Shown piece by piece: positions 11,463 to 22,749 of a stretch of 64,000 bases of DNA. The stretch's first letter is position 1; the number at the start of each line of letters is the position of its first letter. The translations under genes were made by a program, and so were the position numbers. This stretch comes from Halichoerus grypus (lineage: Eukaryota; Chordata; Mammalia; Carnivora; Phocidae): positions 106,280,696 through 106,344,695 of the forward strand of contig NC_135720.1 of NCBI RefSeq assembly GCF_964656455.1, given 5' to 3'. The notes below the pieces were generated by a model. The model was not told the origin of the DNA, ran no database searches, and saw nothing but the letters and a program-made list of their open reading frames with translations.

Positions 11463-11481
11463 TAGGCATTTACTTTTAATT

Positions 11482-11678
11482 TATTTTTTTAAAAAGATTT
11501 TATTTATTTATTTGACAGAGAGAGACACAGTGAGAGAGGGAACACAGGAGGGGGAGTGGGACAGGGAGAAGCAGGCTTCCCGCTGAGCAGGGAGCCCGAT
11601 GTAGGGCTCGATCCCAGGACCCTGGGATCATGACCTGATCAAGGCAGGCGCTTAACGACTGAGCCACCCAGGCGCCCC
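11482..11678 (-). mobile_element. Carnivore SINE, second of a tandem pair
   Basis: Complete minus-strand copy ending gagccacccaggcgcccc. It is flanked by taggcatttactttta at 11463 and 11679. It ends 34 bp from UBR2 exon 14. Confidence 0.95.
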
Positions 11679-11712
11679 TAGGCATTTACTTTTAAATGTT
11701 AGGATTACTTAC

Positions 11713-11774
11713 TAGAGGAAGGAGCTCTGGAAATTTATATGCGACTTCACTTTTGCTTAATAATACATGTAAAC
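11713..11774 (-). CDS. UBR2: UBR2 exon 14 of window
   Basis: 62 nt (about residues 620-640): LHVLLSKSEVAYKFPELLPL. Acceptor is atgcag, donor is gtaagt. A tandem SINE pair ends about 20 bp past its donor side. Confidence 0.96.
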
Positions 11775-13059
11775 CTGCATAGGAGAACAAACAAAAAGGC
11801 ATTTCAACAACTGCAGATCATTTAGAAAAAAAGTCCTAAATATTCACTCAACTTTGTATCTAACTACTCTTTCTCTTTGAGAACCTATCCCATTACAAAT
11901 TAAGATAAAAAATGAATTGCATCTATAAATGAAGCTTTTTGAATTGATATTTTCATGAACCTCTGTGTCAAAGGTACACTTAGAGCTAAATTCCTAATTA
12001 CATTTACTAATACACACTGATGACATTTTATATAAGTAAATGTCAGATATACAAACACGGCAAAAGCAGTTCTATAATTATCAAACAATTTACGTATGTT
12101 ATGCCCACTTTAAGGGTCATATTTCACTGGGCTGTGGAGTTTGTTCCCATTTAAAGTATAGCAGGAGAGATCCTTCTGGCAAGTGAACAGAGAGACTAGT
12201 CCTGGGATTCGTGGTCCATGCTTATCCTGACCTCAGATTTAAGTTCCCTATAACTTCCAGCGTAAGATCAAAGCCTCTCTAGTTCCTAATTGCAAAGGGC
12301 TCTTACATAGCTCAAACTTGCTTAATTCTGTTAACTAAGAATTAAGTGTACTGTTTATGTTGTTGTCTACACAGAGAATGCTTTTTACAATCTTATCAAT
12401 AGGTGCGGCCACTTGGTCAAGCCTGGCTTGAGGCTTTCGTATCCAAGAAGACCTGCATCATGAGTCTCATTCTGACGACCTGCACTTGACATCTGCCACT
12501 CCAACTCCATTAGTACACACTCCAAGTTGTTCTTGAACTGTTTTGTGTGTTTACTTAGTAAGCTCTTCAATTAGATTATAAGCATTTAGGCCAAGCTTTA
12601 TCAAACACAGTCAGCAGAATGCTCAAAAATGTTCACTGAGGTCTGAGAGCAGTAAAGACCTAGGCAGAAACGAGTATAACTCTCATTTCTATGTAACTAT
12701 CAACATTGGCCTCCAACATACGACCAGATTTTTAAAGGCAGCAAAGACCAGCAGCTGAGCTGTAAACAGGACCAACATTCCTGCATCCCAGCTGAATACT
12801 TTCCCACAACACCATGCTGTCACCTGCTCCCATCAATTATCAACAGGTTCAGTATGCTCAAAGCACTTATGGAAACAAAACAGGGCCTGAACAAGTTTCA
12901 TACTAAGTACTTCTTTGCTGTTCTATTTGTTGCATTACTGACATTTAGATGTCTAAGTTATCTTAAATCTCCACAACTTCCATAAGACTGTTGGAATGCT
13001 AGGCTCTAGCAGCAAGAAAATGTGACAATGCTCAGAACAATGAAAAAAAAATGCATTCA
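11775..13059. other. UBR2 intron, no clear element
   Basis: AT-rich intron following exon 14. Very old repeat material may be present around 12100-12900, but I could not assign it. Confidence 0.4.
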
Positions 13060-13370
13060 GCAAAGAAAGAGGATTATTACTCCTGATCCCATGGACTTTA
13101 AAAGGATGATAAAGGAATACTAGGACTAGCTCTATGCCCACAAATTTGATAACTTAGATGAAATGTAACAATTTCTTCAAAAACACGAACTAGCAAAACT
13201 CCTAGAAGGAGAAACATATAACTAGAACTAACCTGTATCCATTAAAGAAATTGAATCAGTAATTAATGACCTTCCAAAAAAGAAAGTATCAAATCCATAT
13301 GGTTTCACTGAGGAACTCTACTAAACATTTAAGGAAGAAATTATATCAATTCTCCACAATCTCTTACACA
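13060..13370 (+). mobile_element. L1 ORF2 fragment (reverse-transcriptase region)
   Basis: Phrases such as ctctatgcccacaaatttga, attaaagaaattgaatcagt and acatttaaggaagaaattat match mammalian L1 ORF2 just before the RT core. It is broken by stops and is a dead fragment. It ends in a short CA repeat at 13366-13382. Confidence 0.82.
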
Positions 13371-13934
13371 CACACACACACACCATTTTCACATATTAAA
13401 TTATTCAGCCACATACTTAAGATAAACTACAAATTCTACAATGACTAAAAATAGCTACCTTTACAACTTTTCTACTCTCACAGTTAAAAGTGGAACTAAA
13501 GGGAACAGCAGTATGTGAGCAGGATAAGAATTCCTGCAATCAAGAAATATGGAAGGAAGCTAGATTGAAAAGAGTCTGTAGATAGAGACGGACAAGTGCA
13601 TATTCTAAGTTTTTGGCCGCTGCAAGGTGGTGGCTTCAAATACTCTACCAAGTATAAAGGGCTTGTAAATCAACTACTTATGATTAAAAAACTGTCATTC
13701 CAATGTGGGACTCACTCTTGACCTGCTGCTTAAAAAGGTCATCAATAAATGAGTAAAAAACAGCTTAGAGGGAAAGAAAAAAAAAATTTAGGGTGGTTTC
13801 AATTTATCAGCAATCACTTAAGCGATAGGGTGATTTGAATGGTAACAACAGACTCTGAATGTGAGTTGAGTTAGGCACATGGTATATATGTGGTAAGCAT
13901 GTGGTATGTGCAGTTTAGAAGTCTGATGCAGCAC

Positions 13935-14155
13935 CATGGTACAGTCGTTATAAGCATGACTTCTGGGGCCAAAGCACCTCACAATTCCTACTCTGACTCT
14001 TTCTTGCTGCATGACACTAAGGAAGTCACTTCTATGTCTCAGTCTTCCCCTCTGTGAAGCAAATGTAATAATACCTACCTCATAGGCTGATGTGGTGATT
14101 AAATAAGTCAATGCTTATAAAACTCTCAGTATAATGTATAGTAAGTATTCAATAA
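13935..14155 (+). mobile_element. MIR element
   Basis: It shows the standard MIR order: catggtacagtcgttataag (head), ctctttcttgctgcatgaca (core), then cctacctcataggctgatgt and gtaagtattcaataaatatt (3' end). Confidence 0.85.
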
Positions 14156-14221
14156 ATATTAACCACAAACAACAATTTAGAAGATAATTTCAGGGTTCTT
14201 TTTTGGGGAGAAATGCTTTAC

Positions 14222-14405
14222 CTGCAAGTAAGCGAGAAACTGGGAGGTGAATGCTAACTTTTTCTTGGGAAACACAGTATCTGATAGTTTCCACTGAATG
14301 TCCACAAATGCTTAACGTGATTGGTTGTTCACCATCAGTGAAACCACCATGACACTGCATCAATACAGCAAGGCATTTCTTGTAAGCTTCAATTAACACT
14401 TTTTC
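14222..14405 (-). CDS. UBR2: UBR2 exon 13 of window
   Basis: 184 nt, 61 codons plus one base (about residues 559-620). It reads EKVLIEAYKKCLAVLMQCHG, then GFTDGEQPITLSICGHSVET and IRYCVSQEKVSIHLPVSRLL plus A. It is the longest exon of the gene in this window. Acceptor is ttttag, donor is gtaaag. Confidence 0.97.
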
Positions 14406-14499
14406 CTAAAAAAGAGGGTTTTCTGTAAGTTACTTCAAAGGCTGGGTTTCTACAACATTGAATAAGCACCTCAAATGCAACAATGAGTAAGTACCTCAG

Positions 14500-15180
14500 A
14501 TATCAATATAGGCAACACCAAACTCAATCTTCCCTCCCCCAATATGGTCCCTCTTCCAGTGCCCTGTCTCAGGGAATGACATCTCCATACAGCTGTGGAA
14601 ATCTATGTCATTCCAATACCCTCCTTTCCCTCATTTCCCACTGCCCAATCTATTACAATAGCAAGCAATTTCATCTTCTAAATTTCTCTCAAACCTGGCA
14701 ATTTCATCTTCTAAATTTCTCTCAAACCTGGCCACTGATCATCTCCAGTAATTCAAAGGAAAGCCAACCATCTATTAAATCCCCTGCTTCTACTTCTGCC
14801 CTCCTCCAACTATTCTCCCAGAGTAATTTTTAAAAAAACATGTAAACTGGATCATGTCACCTTTTCTAGCTTGGTAGCCACTAGTGGCATCCCAACTCTA
14901 TTAGAATAAAACCCAAACTTCATTCCAGGGCCTCCAAGGCCTGCAAAGTCAGGCCCCTGTCCAGTTCTCTACCTTCAACCTCTGTGCTCCAACCTGAGCC
15001 TTCTCACAGCTCATGGACCAACCATACTCTTTCTCATCGCAGAGCATGATGAGGCTGTCTCACAGTCAGGAATATTCTTTGCTCTTTGACCAGTTAACTC
15101 TTACACATAGTTCAGATCTCACAGAAGTCTTCTCTTACCTCTTAACTTACACAGGCTCTTATCTAGACTTTATAGCTAAA
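14500..15180 (+). mobile_element. L2 LINE remnant
   Basis: aacccaaacttcattccagg followed by gcctccaaggcctgcaaagt, the words tctgtgctccaacctgagcc and the later gatctcacagaagtcttctc follow the L2 3' consensus. It contains a recent exact 33-bp tandem duplication. Confidence 0.65.
14666..14731. repeat. Exact 33-bp tandem duplication
   Basis: Two identical head-to-tail 33-bp units, 14666-14698 and 14699-14731, each beginning caatttcatcttctaaattt. There is no mismatch, so it is recent. Confidence 0.95.
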
Positions 15181-15539
15181 GGAAAGCAAAGTAATTTTAA
15201 GACGGAGAACAAATGAAACAGTTATAAAGCTTTATTTTTGGATACATTTCTAAACTCTTCTTTTTATATGCTCAAAATCTAGATGAGATTATGGGAAAAA
15301 AATGTAGATCATAACATAAGAGAAAAGAGAATGGATCATTTCTTCCTCTATTTTCCAAGTTTTTTCTAAGGCTTCAGAATTTTAACTTTTATGGAATTTA
15401 TGGGTAAGAGAGGAAAAGATGTTATTTCATGAGGTAAGTATCACCACTATCCTCTCCAAATCTCCTCAGAATTCTTAGGAATCTGTTTATTCCCCATCTT
15501 CCATTTATCTCCTACCGCCTACCCCTGGAAGAAACTCAC

Positions 15540-15668
15540 GTCTAAAGCACACCAGTCCTGCATCATTGAAATGACATGTGTTAATTTCATTTGTAGCGTG
15601 AAGGCTGCCTCCCATTCTGGTTCCATTTCAATATGCTGTCCTACTTGACGTGTAATTGGATCCATTCC
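15540..15668 (-). CDS. UBR2: UBR2 exon 12 of window, with a SINE just upstream of its acceptor
   Basis: 129 nt, 43 codons, phase 0 at both ends (about residues 516-558). It reads GMDPITRQVGQHIEMEPEWE, then AAFTLQMKLTHVISMMQDWC and ALD. Acceptor is tttaag, donor is gtgagt. The first copy of a SINE target-site duplication starts 3 nt from the exon edge, so the element lies within about 24 nt of the splice site. Confidence 0.97.
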
Positions 15669-15692
15669 CTTAAAAGAAGCAAAAAGATTTTA

Positions 15693-15872
15693 TTTTATTT
15701 TAATTTTTAAAAAATTTTTTCATTTATATGACAGAGAGAGACAGCACAAGCAGGCAGAATGGCAGGCAGAAGAACAGGGAGAGAGCCCGACACGGGGTTC
15801 TATCCCAGGGTCCTGGGATCATGACCTGAGCCGATGGCAGATGCTTAACAGACTGAGCCACCCAGGTGCCCC
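15693..15872 (-). mobile_element. Carnivore SINE beside the exon 12 acceptor
   Basis: Complete copy in the same orientation as UBR2. It has a 21-bp target-site duplication starting aaaagaagcaaaaagatttt at 15672-15692 and 15873-15893. The first copy lies directly against the acceptor AG at 15669-15670. Confidence 0.95.
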
Positions 15873-16393
15873 AAAAGAAGCAAAAAGATTTTAAATGGAT
15901 TAAAATTATGTTTGTCCTCTTACATGGAAACTTAAGAAATAATATAGAAAAAATATATATTGATTATAAAAACATATAAGAGTTTTAACAAGAAGCTTCA
16001 AGTAGTATAAGTTCAACTCCCTAAATTACATGTTTATATATTAACATTCCCTAAAATATAAATTAAAAACCCCAGTATAGAACAAATATTTTTGAGGCAA
16101 TCCTGCATATGTTTTAAACCATAAAATGTATACTTCACTGCAACGAGCCTTCAAATTATTTTTTAGCTTTATCATCTATAGACCAAACTGTTAGAAGAAA
16201 TTAGACAGGCTTTTAAAATGTTACTGAATTTATAAGTATATTTTATGATATACTAGAAAAAAGTTTTCATATTTATTCCTAATCTGCAACTAAAAGTTCT
16301 CACAGACTAAAAGAAAGCAAAACAAAACAAAAAACCCAAAAAAACCCAGAAATGTAAAACAAAAAGATAAAATAGTTTTATAAGAATATACAT

Positions 16394-16584
16394 TTTTTAA
16401 AAAAGATTTTATTTATTTATTTGAGGGAGAGAAAGAGCACGAGCAGGGGAGAGGGACAGAGGGAGATGGAGAAGCAGGCTCCCCGCTGAGCAGGAAGCCC
16501 AACTCGGGGCTTAATCCCAGAACCCTGGGATCATGACCTGTGCCTAAGGCAGATACTTAACCGAGTGAGCCACCCAGGCGCCCC
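16394..16584 (-). mobile_element. Carnivore SINE
   Basis: Complete minus-strand copy flanked by aagaatataca at 16382-16392 and 16585-16595. Confidence 0.95.
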
Positions 16585-16645
16585 AAGAATATACAGTTTT
16601 GAAAGAATTTTAAATAAGAATATATGTTTCAGAAACTAGCTTAAC

Positions 16646-16834
16646 AGGGCGCCTGAGTGTATCAGTCGGTTAAGCGTCTGCCTTTGGCTCAGGTCATGAT
16701 CCCAGAGTGCTGGGATTGAGCCCCGCATTGGGCTCCCTGCTCAGTGGGGAGCCTGCTTCTCCCTCTCCCTCTGCCTGCTTGCACACTTTCTCTGTCAAAT
16801 AAATAAATAAAATCTTAAAAAAAAAAAAAAAAAA
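16646..16834 (+). mobile_element. Carnivore SINE
   Basis: Complete plus-strand copy with a target-site duplication gaaactagcttaac (16632-16645) and gaaactagcctaac (from 16835). It faces the minus-strand copy 61 bp away. Confidence 0.95.
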
Positions 16835-17620
16835 GAAACTAGCCTAACTACTCTCTTGGTGTGTCAGAACTGATTATAGAAAATAGAGGATACCTCAAGT
16901 ATTTAAAATGACCAAAGTTTCTACAGATAGAAAAACACAGAAGTATTACCATAAATTAAACATCCCAACCCAACATAGAAACCAGAATACTTTCCAAAAA
17001 TGATAAGTTGATTTTGTTTATTTCTTGCTTAAGAAAGCCAGACAGCTACTATAAGAATTATAATGGTATGGCTCAGATATTTTGGGATGACATCTACCTT
17101 CTTACAGTTAAAACCATATACCAGTTGGTTTCTGCTTCTAGATTCTGTTCTGTATATGGGGGTGTTTCCAAAAAAGAGAATTAAATAGAGGGAAGCAAGT
17201 TCTATACTGTATTATATAAATATCATATCAAGGAGAGAAAAAGAATTATGGAAACATTAAAAATAAAAATTAAACATTATAGTTTCTTAATTATTTACTT
17301 TACAATACTTCCACGTAAGCATATTAAAAACAGTAAACTTGCAATCCTCAAAGAAAGAATGTTAATGGTAACCAAAAGAACAACCAAATACAAAAGAATA
17401 GTAGATGCCAGAACTTTTGCTTGGATGTCATTCATTCTACACCATTTTAAGGGTTTCCAATTAAAAAGGAGCTTCTTGGTCCAAATTGTAGTCATCTAAA
17501 TTATTCTTTTGGAAATGTGCCCCAAATGAAAAGAATACATAGACAGAAAAGATGTTCAAGTCAATGAACCAAAAAAAAAAAAAAAAGTGCTCCTCTTTAA
17601 AATGTTCCATTTATACATAC

Positions 17621-17720
17621 CTGCATACATTTGAGTAATTCCAAAAAGGCATCAAATCCTTCTAGGAACTTCTGCCTCAGATCATCTGACCACTCAGTTG
17701 GTTTGCTAATTAACACATAC
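17621..17720 (-). CDS. UBR2: UBR2 exon 11 of window
   Basis: 100 nt (about residues 482-515): [20 protein letters not shown] then [13 protein letters not shown]. Acceptor is gttcag, donor is gtatgt. The intron before it is only 89 nt (17721-17809). Confidence 0.97.
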
Positions 17721-17809
17721 CTGAACAAGATAAAAATAGCAATGAACATATGGGTAAACACTGACATATTACAAGTTGCAAGTGGCTGGATAATTAAACA
17801 AAAACTTAC

Positions 17810-17973
17810 TTGAGATCTAAAATAAGGCTCTGAACTCTCCTAAACTTGAAGGCTTGTAAAGCAGTATATCGTTCAAACTGAAATCTCCCCTGGGCATCTC
17901 GATGTCTCAAATGATCCATAAAAGTCTTAATGATGATGGTCATCAGGTTTTCTTCTGTGATAAGCATCCGAGC
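17810..17973 (-). CDS. UBR2: UBR2 exon 10 of window, constant exon after the alternative pair
   Basis: 164 nt, 54 codons plus two bases (about residues 428-482). It starts [20 protein letters not shown], continues [20 protein letters not shown] and ends [14 protein letters not shown]. Acceptor is ttctag, donor is gtaagt. It follows an intron of about 9.6 kb, the largest one complete in the window. Confidence 0.97.
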
Positions 17974-18389
17974 CTAGAACAGAGTATATCAGAGTACACT
18001 GGTAATCAAAACCTATTAACTAGAAAGCTAAAAAAAAGTCACCAACATTGGTTAGCTCTTTGAAGTTTAAACCTTTTCCAGTGCAACTATATAGTATCAT
18101 AAATGCATTACTGTGTATTTCTAAATAACAATTACTTACTCCAATTGCCACGTGTATGAAGCAACAATTATATCACGGAGAAAGATGCCAGAATGTTAGG
18201 AGACAGATCCAAGCCTCATTATTCAAAGACAATTCAGGGTGGGGGGTCTGAACCAGGCTGCAAATTTTCCTTAACTGAGACATTTAGACACCTATAATGG
18301 TATGGTATAATTATTCTAGGATCCAGAGGTTCATATCACAGATTTTGTAGAACTCAGTATGAAACTCTATTTCCTCTTAATCTTTTAAA
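17974..18389. other. UBR2 intron, no element recognised
   Basis: First part, on the plus strand, of the 9.6-kb intron. I see nothing assignable. Confidence 0.5.
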
Positions 18390-19250
18390 ATTTTTTTGGT
18401 TTTGTTTCTATGTATAGATATGCATATCTATGTATTTTTGAATAAGCAAATACATTTAAATGATGCAAAAAAACCCAACAAAAACCAAAAACCAGCAACA
18501 ACAAAAACAGGTAAAAAGTCTCCTAGCTCCCAAGGTCCCCCTTGCAAAGGCAATCTCTGTTAGCAGTTTTCTTGCATATTCTTCCAGAGATGGAAGAATA
18601 CATATATACATTTATAATATATGGGTTAAGTGTTACTAAGTAGATAGAAGTATGCATATATTTAATTATATCTATTTCTCACCCTTAAAGGATAGCGTAT
18701 TATAAACACTGTTCTTCACTTGTTTTTTAACTTCATGTATTTTAGAGATTGTCCCATATCAGTTCATGTAAATTCCCTCATTTGTCATAACCATCACCAG
18801 GTATTTTTTTCTATCATACTTTATTTAGCCAGGCAGGCCCTTAATGGTGAGACATGAGACATTTGGGTTTTTTCCAGTCTTAATGCTATTCCAAAAGATG
18901 TTGCAATGAATATTAGCTGTGTACAATTGCAAGGATAATTACAGAATAATTTTCTAGAAGTGGAATTACTGGGTTAAAGTGTATGTACATTATAAATTTT
19001 ACTGATATCGTCAAATTGTCTCCACAAAGAAGTTTACCAATTTATATGTCCATCTACAGTGTGTGCCTTTCCCCTCATGCTTTCAGTAACACAATGCAAC
19101 TTTAAACATTTTGATCTTTGCCATTCTGATGATTTTAACTTGCATCTTACTATGAATGAAGTTGGATGTTATTTTATAAAAATTTGCATTTCCTTTTCTG
19201 CTCCATAATAAAGTCAGAATGTCTAATATTATTTGAATACATTATTACTC
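18390..19250 (-). mobile_element. Old L1 3'-UTR/ORF2-end fragment
   Basis: Phrases such as gttgcaatgaatattagctg, agtggaattactgggttaaa and ccatttctgatgattttaac-like wording are typical of antisense old L1 3' regions. It is highly diverged. Confidence 0.65.
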
Positions 19251-19393
19251 TGCTATAAAAGATCATGGATTTTCCCCTACTTTTCTAGCCTAACTAGGTT
19301 CAAGGGTATTATTATTGGTATTGGGGGAACTATTTAACTAGGTCTCTCATTAATCAATCAGCAATACAGAAAGTTGCATCAAAAAGTAGGACA

Positions 19394-19573
19394 GGAGTGC
19401 CTGGGTGGCTCAGTCGGTTGAGCATCTGACTTCTTGATTTTGGCTCAGGTCATGATCTCAGGGTCATGGGATCAAGCCACCTGTCAGGCTCCATACTTCT
19501 CTCCCTCTCTCTGCCCCTCCCCGTATCCGCGCACGCTTTCTCTCAAATAAATAATCTTAAAAAAAAAAAAAAA
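19394..19573 (+). mobile_element. Carnivore SINE
   Basis: Complete copy with target-site duplication aaaaagtaggaca at 19381-19393 and 19570-19582. Confidence 0.95.
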
Positions 19574-19989
19574 AGTAGGACAAAAAAGTGCAGAAGATAG
19601 AAGTCTAAGACTATAGTAAAGTTGTGTTCTAATGTAAAAGTTCTGAGGTCATCAGCTAAAGAGAAAATCTATATAGTTAAATATTCCTTTGAAAAACTCG
19701 AAAGTCATCATCACATTGACACAGGCCCTAAGAACCTCAAAAATCAACAGGATTAACTACTGTTCATTTTCCTACATAGTGAAGACTAAGGTCAAGTTTA
19801 AAGAAGAAGAGGTGTTGATAGGTTAAGATAAAAGGATATTCCTTTTTGGTTTTTTGTTTGCTGTATTAGTTGACTTGGAGAAACTTAAATGAGTATAATG
19901 CAATTTGACTGACCTAAGAAAAAACTCTGTAGAACATGCTTACAAGACTTACAACCAATAGTTGAAGGAAGTTTGGGAGAGACAATTTA

Positions 19990-20172
19990 TTTTTTTAAAG
20001 ATTTATTTATTTATTTATTTGACAGAGGGGGAACACAAGCAGGGGGAGTGGGAGAGGGAGAAGCAGGCTCCTCGCTGAGGAGGGAGCCCGATGTGGGACC
20101 CAATCCCAGAACCCTGGGATCATGACCTGAGCCGAAGGCAGACGCTTAACGACTGAGCCACCCAAGCGCCCC
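19990..20172 (-). mobile_element. Carnivore SINE, young
   Basis: Complete minus-strand copy with a perfect 16-bp duplication tgggagagacaattta at 19974-19989 and 20173-20188. Confidence 0.96.
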
Positions 20173-20631
20173 TGGGAGAGACAATTTAATATTGGTAGAA
20201 CGTAAATCTCACCAACCAAAGCATTTATTTAGCATTTTCAGTTTCAGGTGAATGTTAAAAGAGATGGTTTATCCACTGCATAATTTTGTTTTGGATTATG
20301 ATTGTCATGGGTGCCAACTTAAAAAAAAAAAAAATCAGTAAGACGCCCATTAGTACCGTCCCACTGAAAAAGGGGAGTTGTTCAGGCATTTCTACTTCTA
20401 AAAAGAAAACTAGAGAAAGCATATTTTCCAAAGTTACAACAGAAAAGAAGAACAAAAAACTGTAAGTGGTTGGCTTTATCACCTCATGCCTAGATTGTTT
20501 CTAAACTTTCAAGGTAATCTTTGACATTAAATATCTAACATTATTATATTGGTCTAGTACTTCTTATCACCCTAAAAAACTGCTTAATTTTTAAATGCCT
20601 ACAATTCTCTTTGCTTTAAAATAAATTACTG

Positions 20632-20813
20632 AGGGTGCTTGGGTGGCTCAGTCATTAAGCGTCTGCCTTCGGCTCAGATCATGATCCCAGGGTCCTGGGA
20701 TTGAGTCCCACATCAGGCTTAGGAAGCCCGCTTCTCCCTCTCCCATTACCCCTGCTTGTGTCCCTGCTCTTGCTATCTCTCTGTGTCAAATAAATAAAAT
20801 CTTTAAAAAAAAA
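20632..20813 (+). mobile_element. Carnivore SINE
   Basis: It begins gagggtgcttgggtggctcag and ends with the aaataaaatcttt tail and an A-run. The target-site duplication is not clear. Confidence 0.92.
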
Positions 20814-20956
20814 ATTATAAAAAAAACATATTTCGGCTACTCACCTTAATTACAATTTTATTTATTTTATGTAATTTGTATTCAATCTTGTGTTGCAAGG
20901 CTCATTACATATTCAAAATGGGCCACAGTCCCTGCTAAGACTCTGAAAAATCTTTA

Positions 20957-21167
20957 TTTTTTATGAAGATTTTATTTATTTATTTATTTTGAGAGAGAGA
21001 GCGTGTGTAGCAGGAGGGGCAGGGGCAGAGGGAGAGACAGAATCCCAAGCAGACTCCACAATGAGCACAGGGCCCGACATGGGGCTCAGTCTCACCACCC
21101 TGAGATCAGGACTTGAGCTGAAATCAAGAGTCGGATGACCAAACTGACTGAACCACCCAGGTGCCCC
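20957..21167 (-). mobile_element. Carnivore SINE, older subfamily
   Basis: It ends gaaccacccaggtgcccc and has the gagcgtgtgtagcaggaggg-type body. The flanks tgaaaaatctt and tgaaaaacatt are a weak target-site duplication. Confidence 0.9.
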
Positions 21168-21499
21168 TGTGAAAAACATTACTGAATAATAATGGCCTGT
21201 GAACGTACTTTTAGTTAAACTAAACATGATAGAGCGTGCAGGGGTAATGTTGACTATAAATTAGGGCACATTTAATAAAAACAAATTAGAACAAGTAAGA
21301 TATTGTTAATCACTTGAATTACTAGTATTGGTTCTTGACCAGGCTATTTAAAAATGAAGACTGAATTTTCAGTTAACCCAAAAGACCAATATATGGGATT
21401 CTATTACTGATATATTACATTTCACTAATATCTAGGCAACTGATTTTTAAGCAGGGATAGGCCGATGAATTACTAATGGTGCTTTTCCAAGAAACTATC

Positions 21500-22747
21500 C
21501 ATGTACTCTTCTGCTTCCAGTCATGATGGAAGAAACTTGAGGCTGACCAACATTTTCCCCCAAGAACAACCAGAAAAGATCAATTAGGAAAAAAGTCTGA
21601 AATCATTAGAGAGCTGCTGAGGCAATAAGAATTCGAGGGGATAAAACCATAGAGAAGGGCCACGGCAGAGGGAGATGAGCCAACATCCTGCAGCTGCTTT
21701 TCCTTCAGCATCTGACTCTTCTGGGAGCAGGGCAAAATGAGATAGAAGATCCCAGGAAAGAGTCTGACAAAACTGCTAACAGGGAGAAAAACCTAAGTTT
21801 AGCTGGGGTGGCCAGGACTCTAGTAAGAACAGAAGGGTAGGAATGGAGTCCAACGTTCTTTCAGCTTTCCCCGTAAGACATCTGCAAAATTCTGAAGCTG
21901 TGCAGGCCTTAGAAGTCTAAGAGCAGAAAGACTAGAAGAGCAAAGGAGCAGTGTGGCAGTTTTAGCAAGCGGAGGAAACAAAACGAGTTCGGGACCCTAG
22001 AGAGGGGAGGAACTCAAGTGAACCCTTTAGGCTCTTGACTGGGAACCCTTAGAGGGTAATGTTGCAGGGGTGAGGATGACTCAGAAGACAGAGTCTAGCC
22101 AAAACAACCTGAAGTCATGTCAATTCCTAACTAGACTAAGGTGATGGGCCTCATTCCAGCTGCCTAACATTAAGGGGAATCTTCTTAGGATAAAGATACC
22201 ATGCAGTGTCTAAGATTTTGTAATAAAAAACATCCTACCAGAAGGCAATGAGAAAGCGAATGGGGCAGAAACCATATATTTTTTAAAGATTTTATATATT
22301 TATTTGACAGAGAGAGATACAGCGAGAGAGGGAACACAAGCAGGGGGAGAGGGAGAGGGAGAAGCAGACTCCCCACTGAGCAGGGAGCCCGATGTGGGGC
22401 TTGATCCCAGGACCCTGAGATCATGACCTGAGCCGAAGGCAGACGCTTAACTGACTGAGCCACCCAGGTGCCCCAGAAACCATATTTGAGGAGAGAATGA
22501 CTCCAAAATTTCCAAAACTGAGAAAGCCACCAGCATAGGGATACAGTATCTACAAACTCCAATATCTATAAAGAAAACCAAACCTACATAAATCATAGCA
22601 AGACTGCTGAAACCTAAGACAAATGTCAATAAAAAGTTATTAAGCATTTCAAATGACTAAAAATCAAAAGGGGCAAAAATATAAAAGAAATTAAATAGGA
22701 ATAGAACTACAAATGATCTAGATAATGACATTATCAGACTATGACTT
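21500..22747 (+). mobile_element. L1-type element, 5' UTR and ORF1 remnant
   Basis: The first part is GA-rich and resembles an old L1 or HAL1 5' region. From 22480, ttccaaaactgagaaagcca, then aaccaaacctacataaatca and agactgctgaaacctaagac follow the ORF1 3' portion of L1. A SINE interrupts it at 22278-22474. Confidence 0.55.
22278..22474 (-). mobile_element. Carnivore SINE inserted in L1
   Basis: Complete minus-strand copy with target-site duplication cagaaaccatat at 22266-22277 and 22474-22485. Confidence 0.94.
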
Positions 22748-22749
22748 TA

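Noticed and set aside
11197..11469. Minus frame with MPRGTWVAQSVERLPSARVM
   Set aside because: This protein recurs at many places in the window (11500, 20007, 34232, 42665, 61765) because it is a translation of the SINE head, not a gene.
13818..14111. 97-codon minus frame
   Set aside because: It lies opposite a MIR element in an intron, with no recognisable protein.
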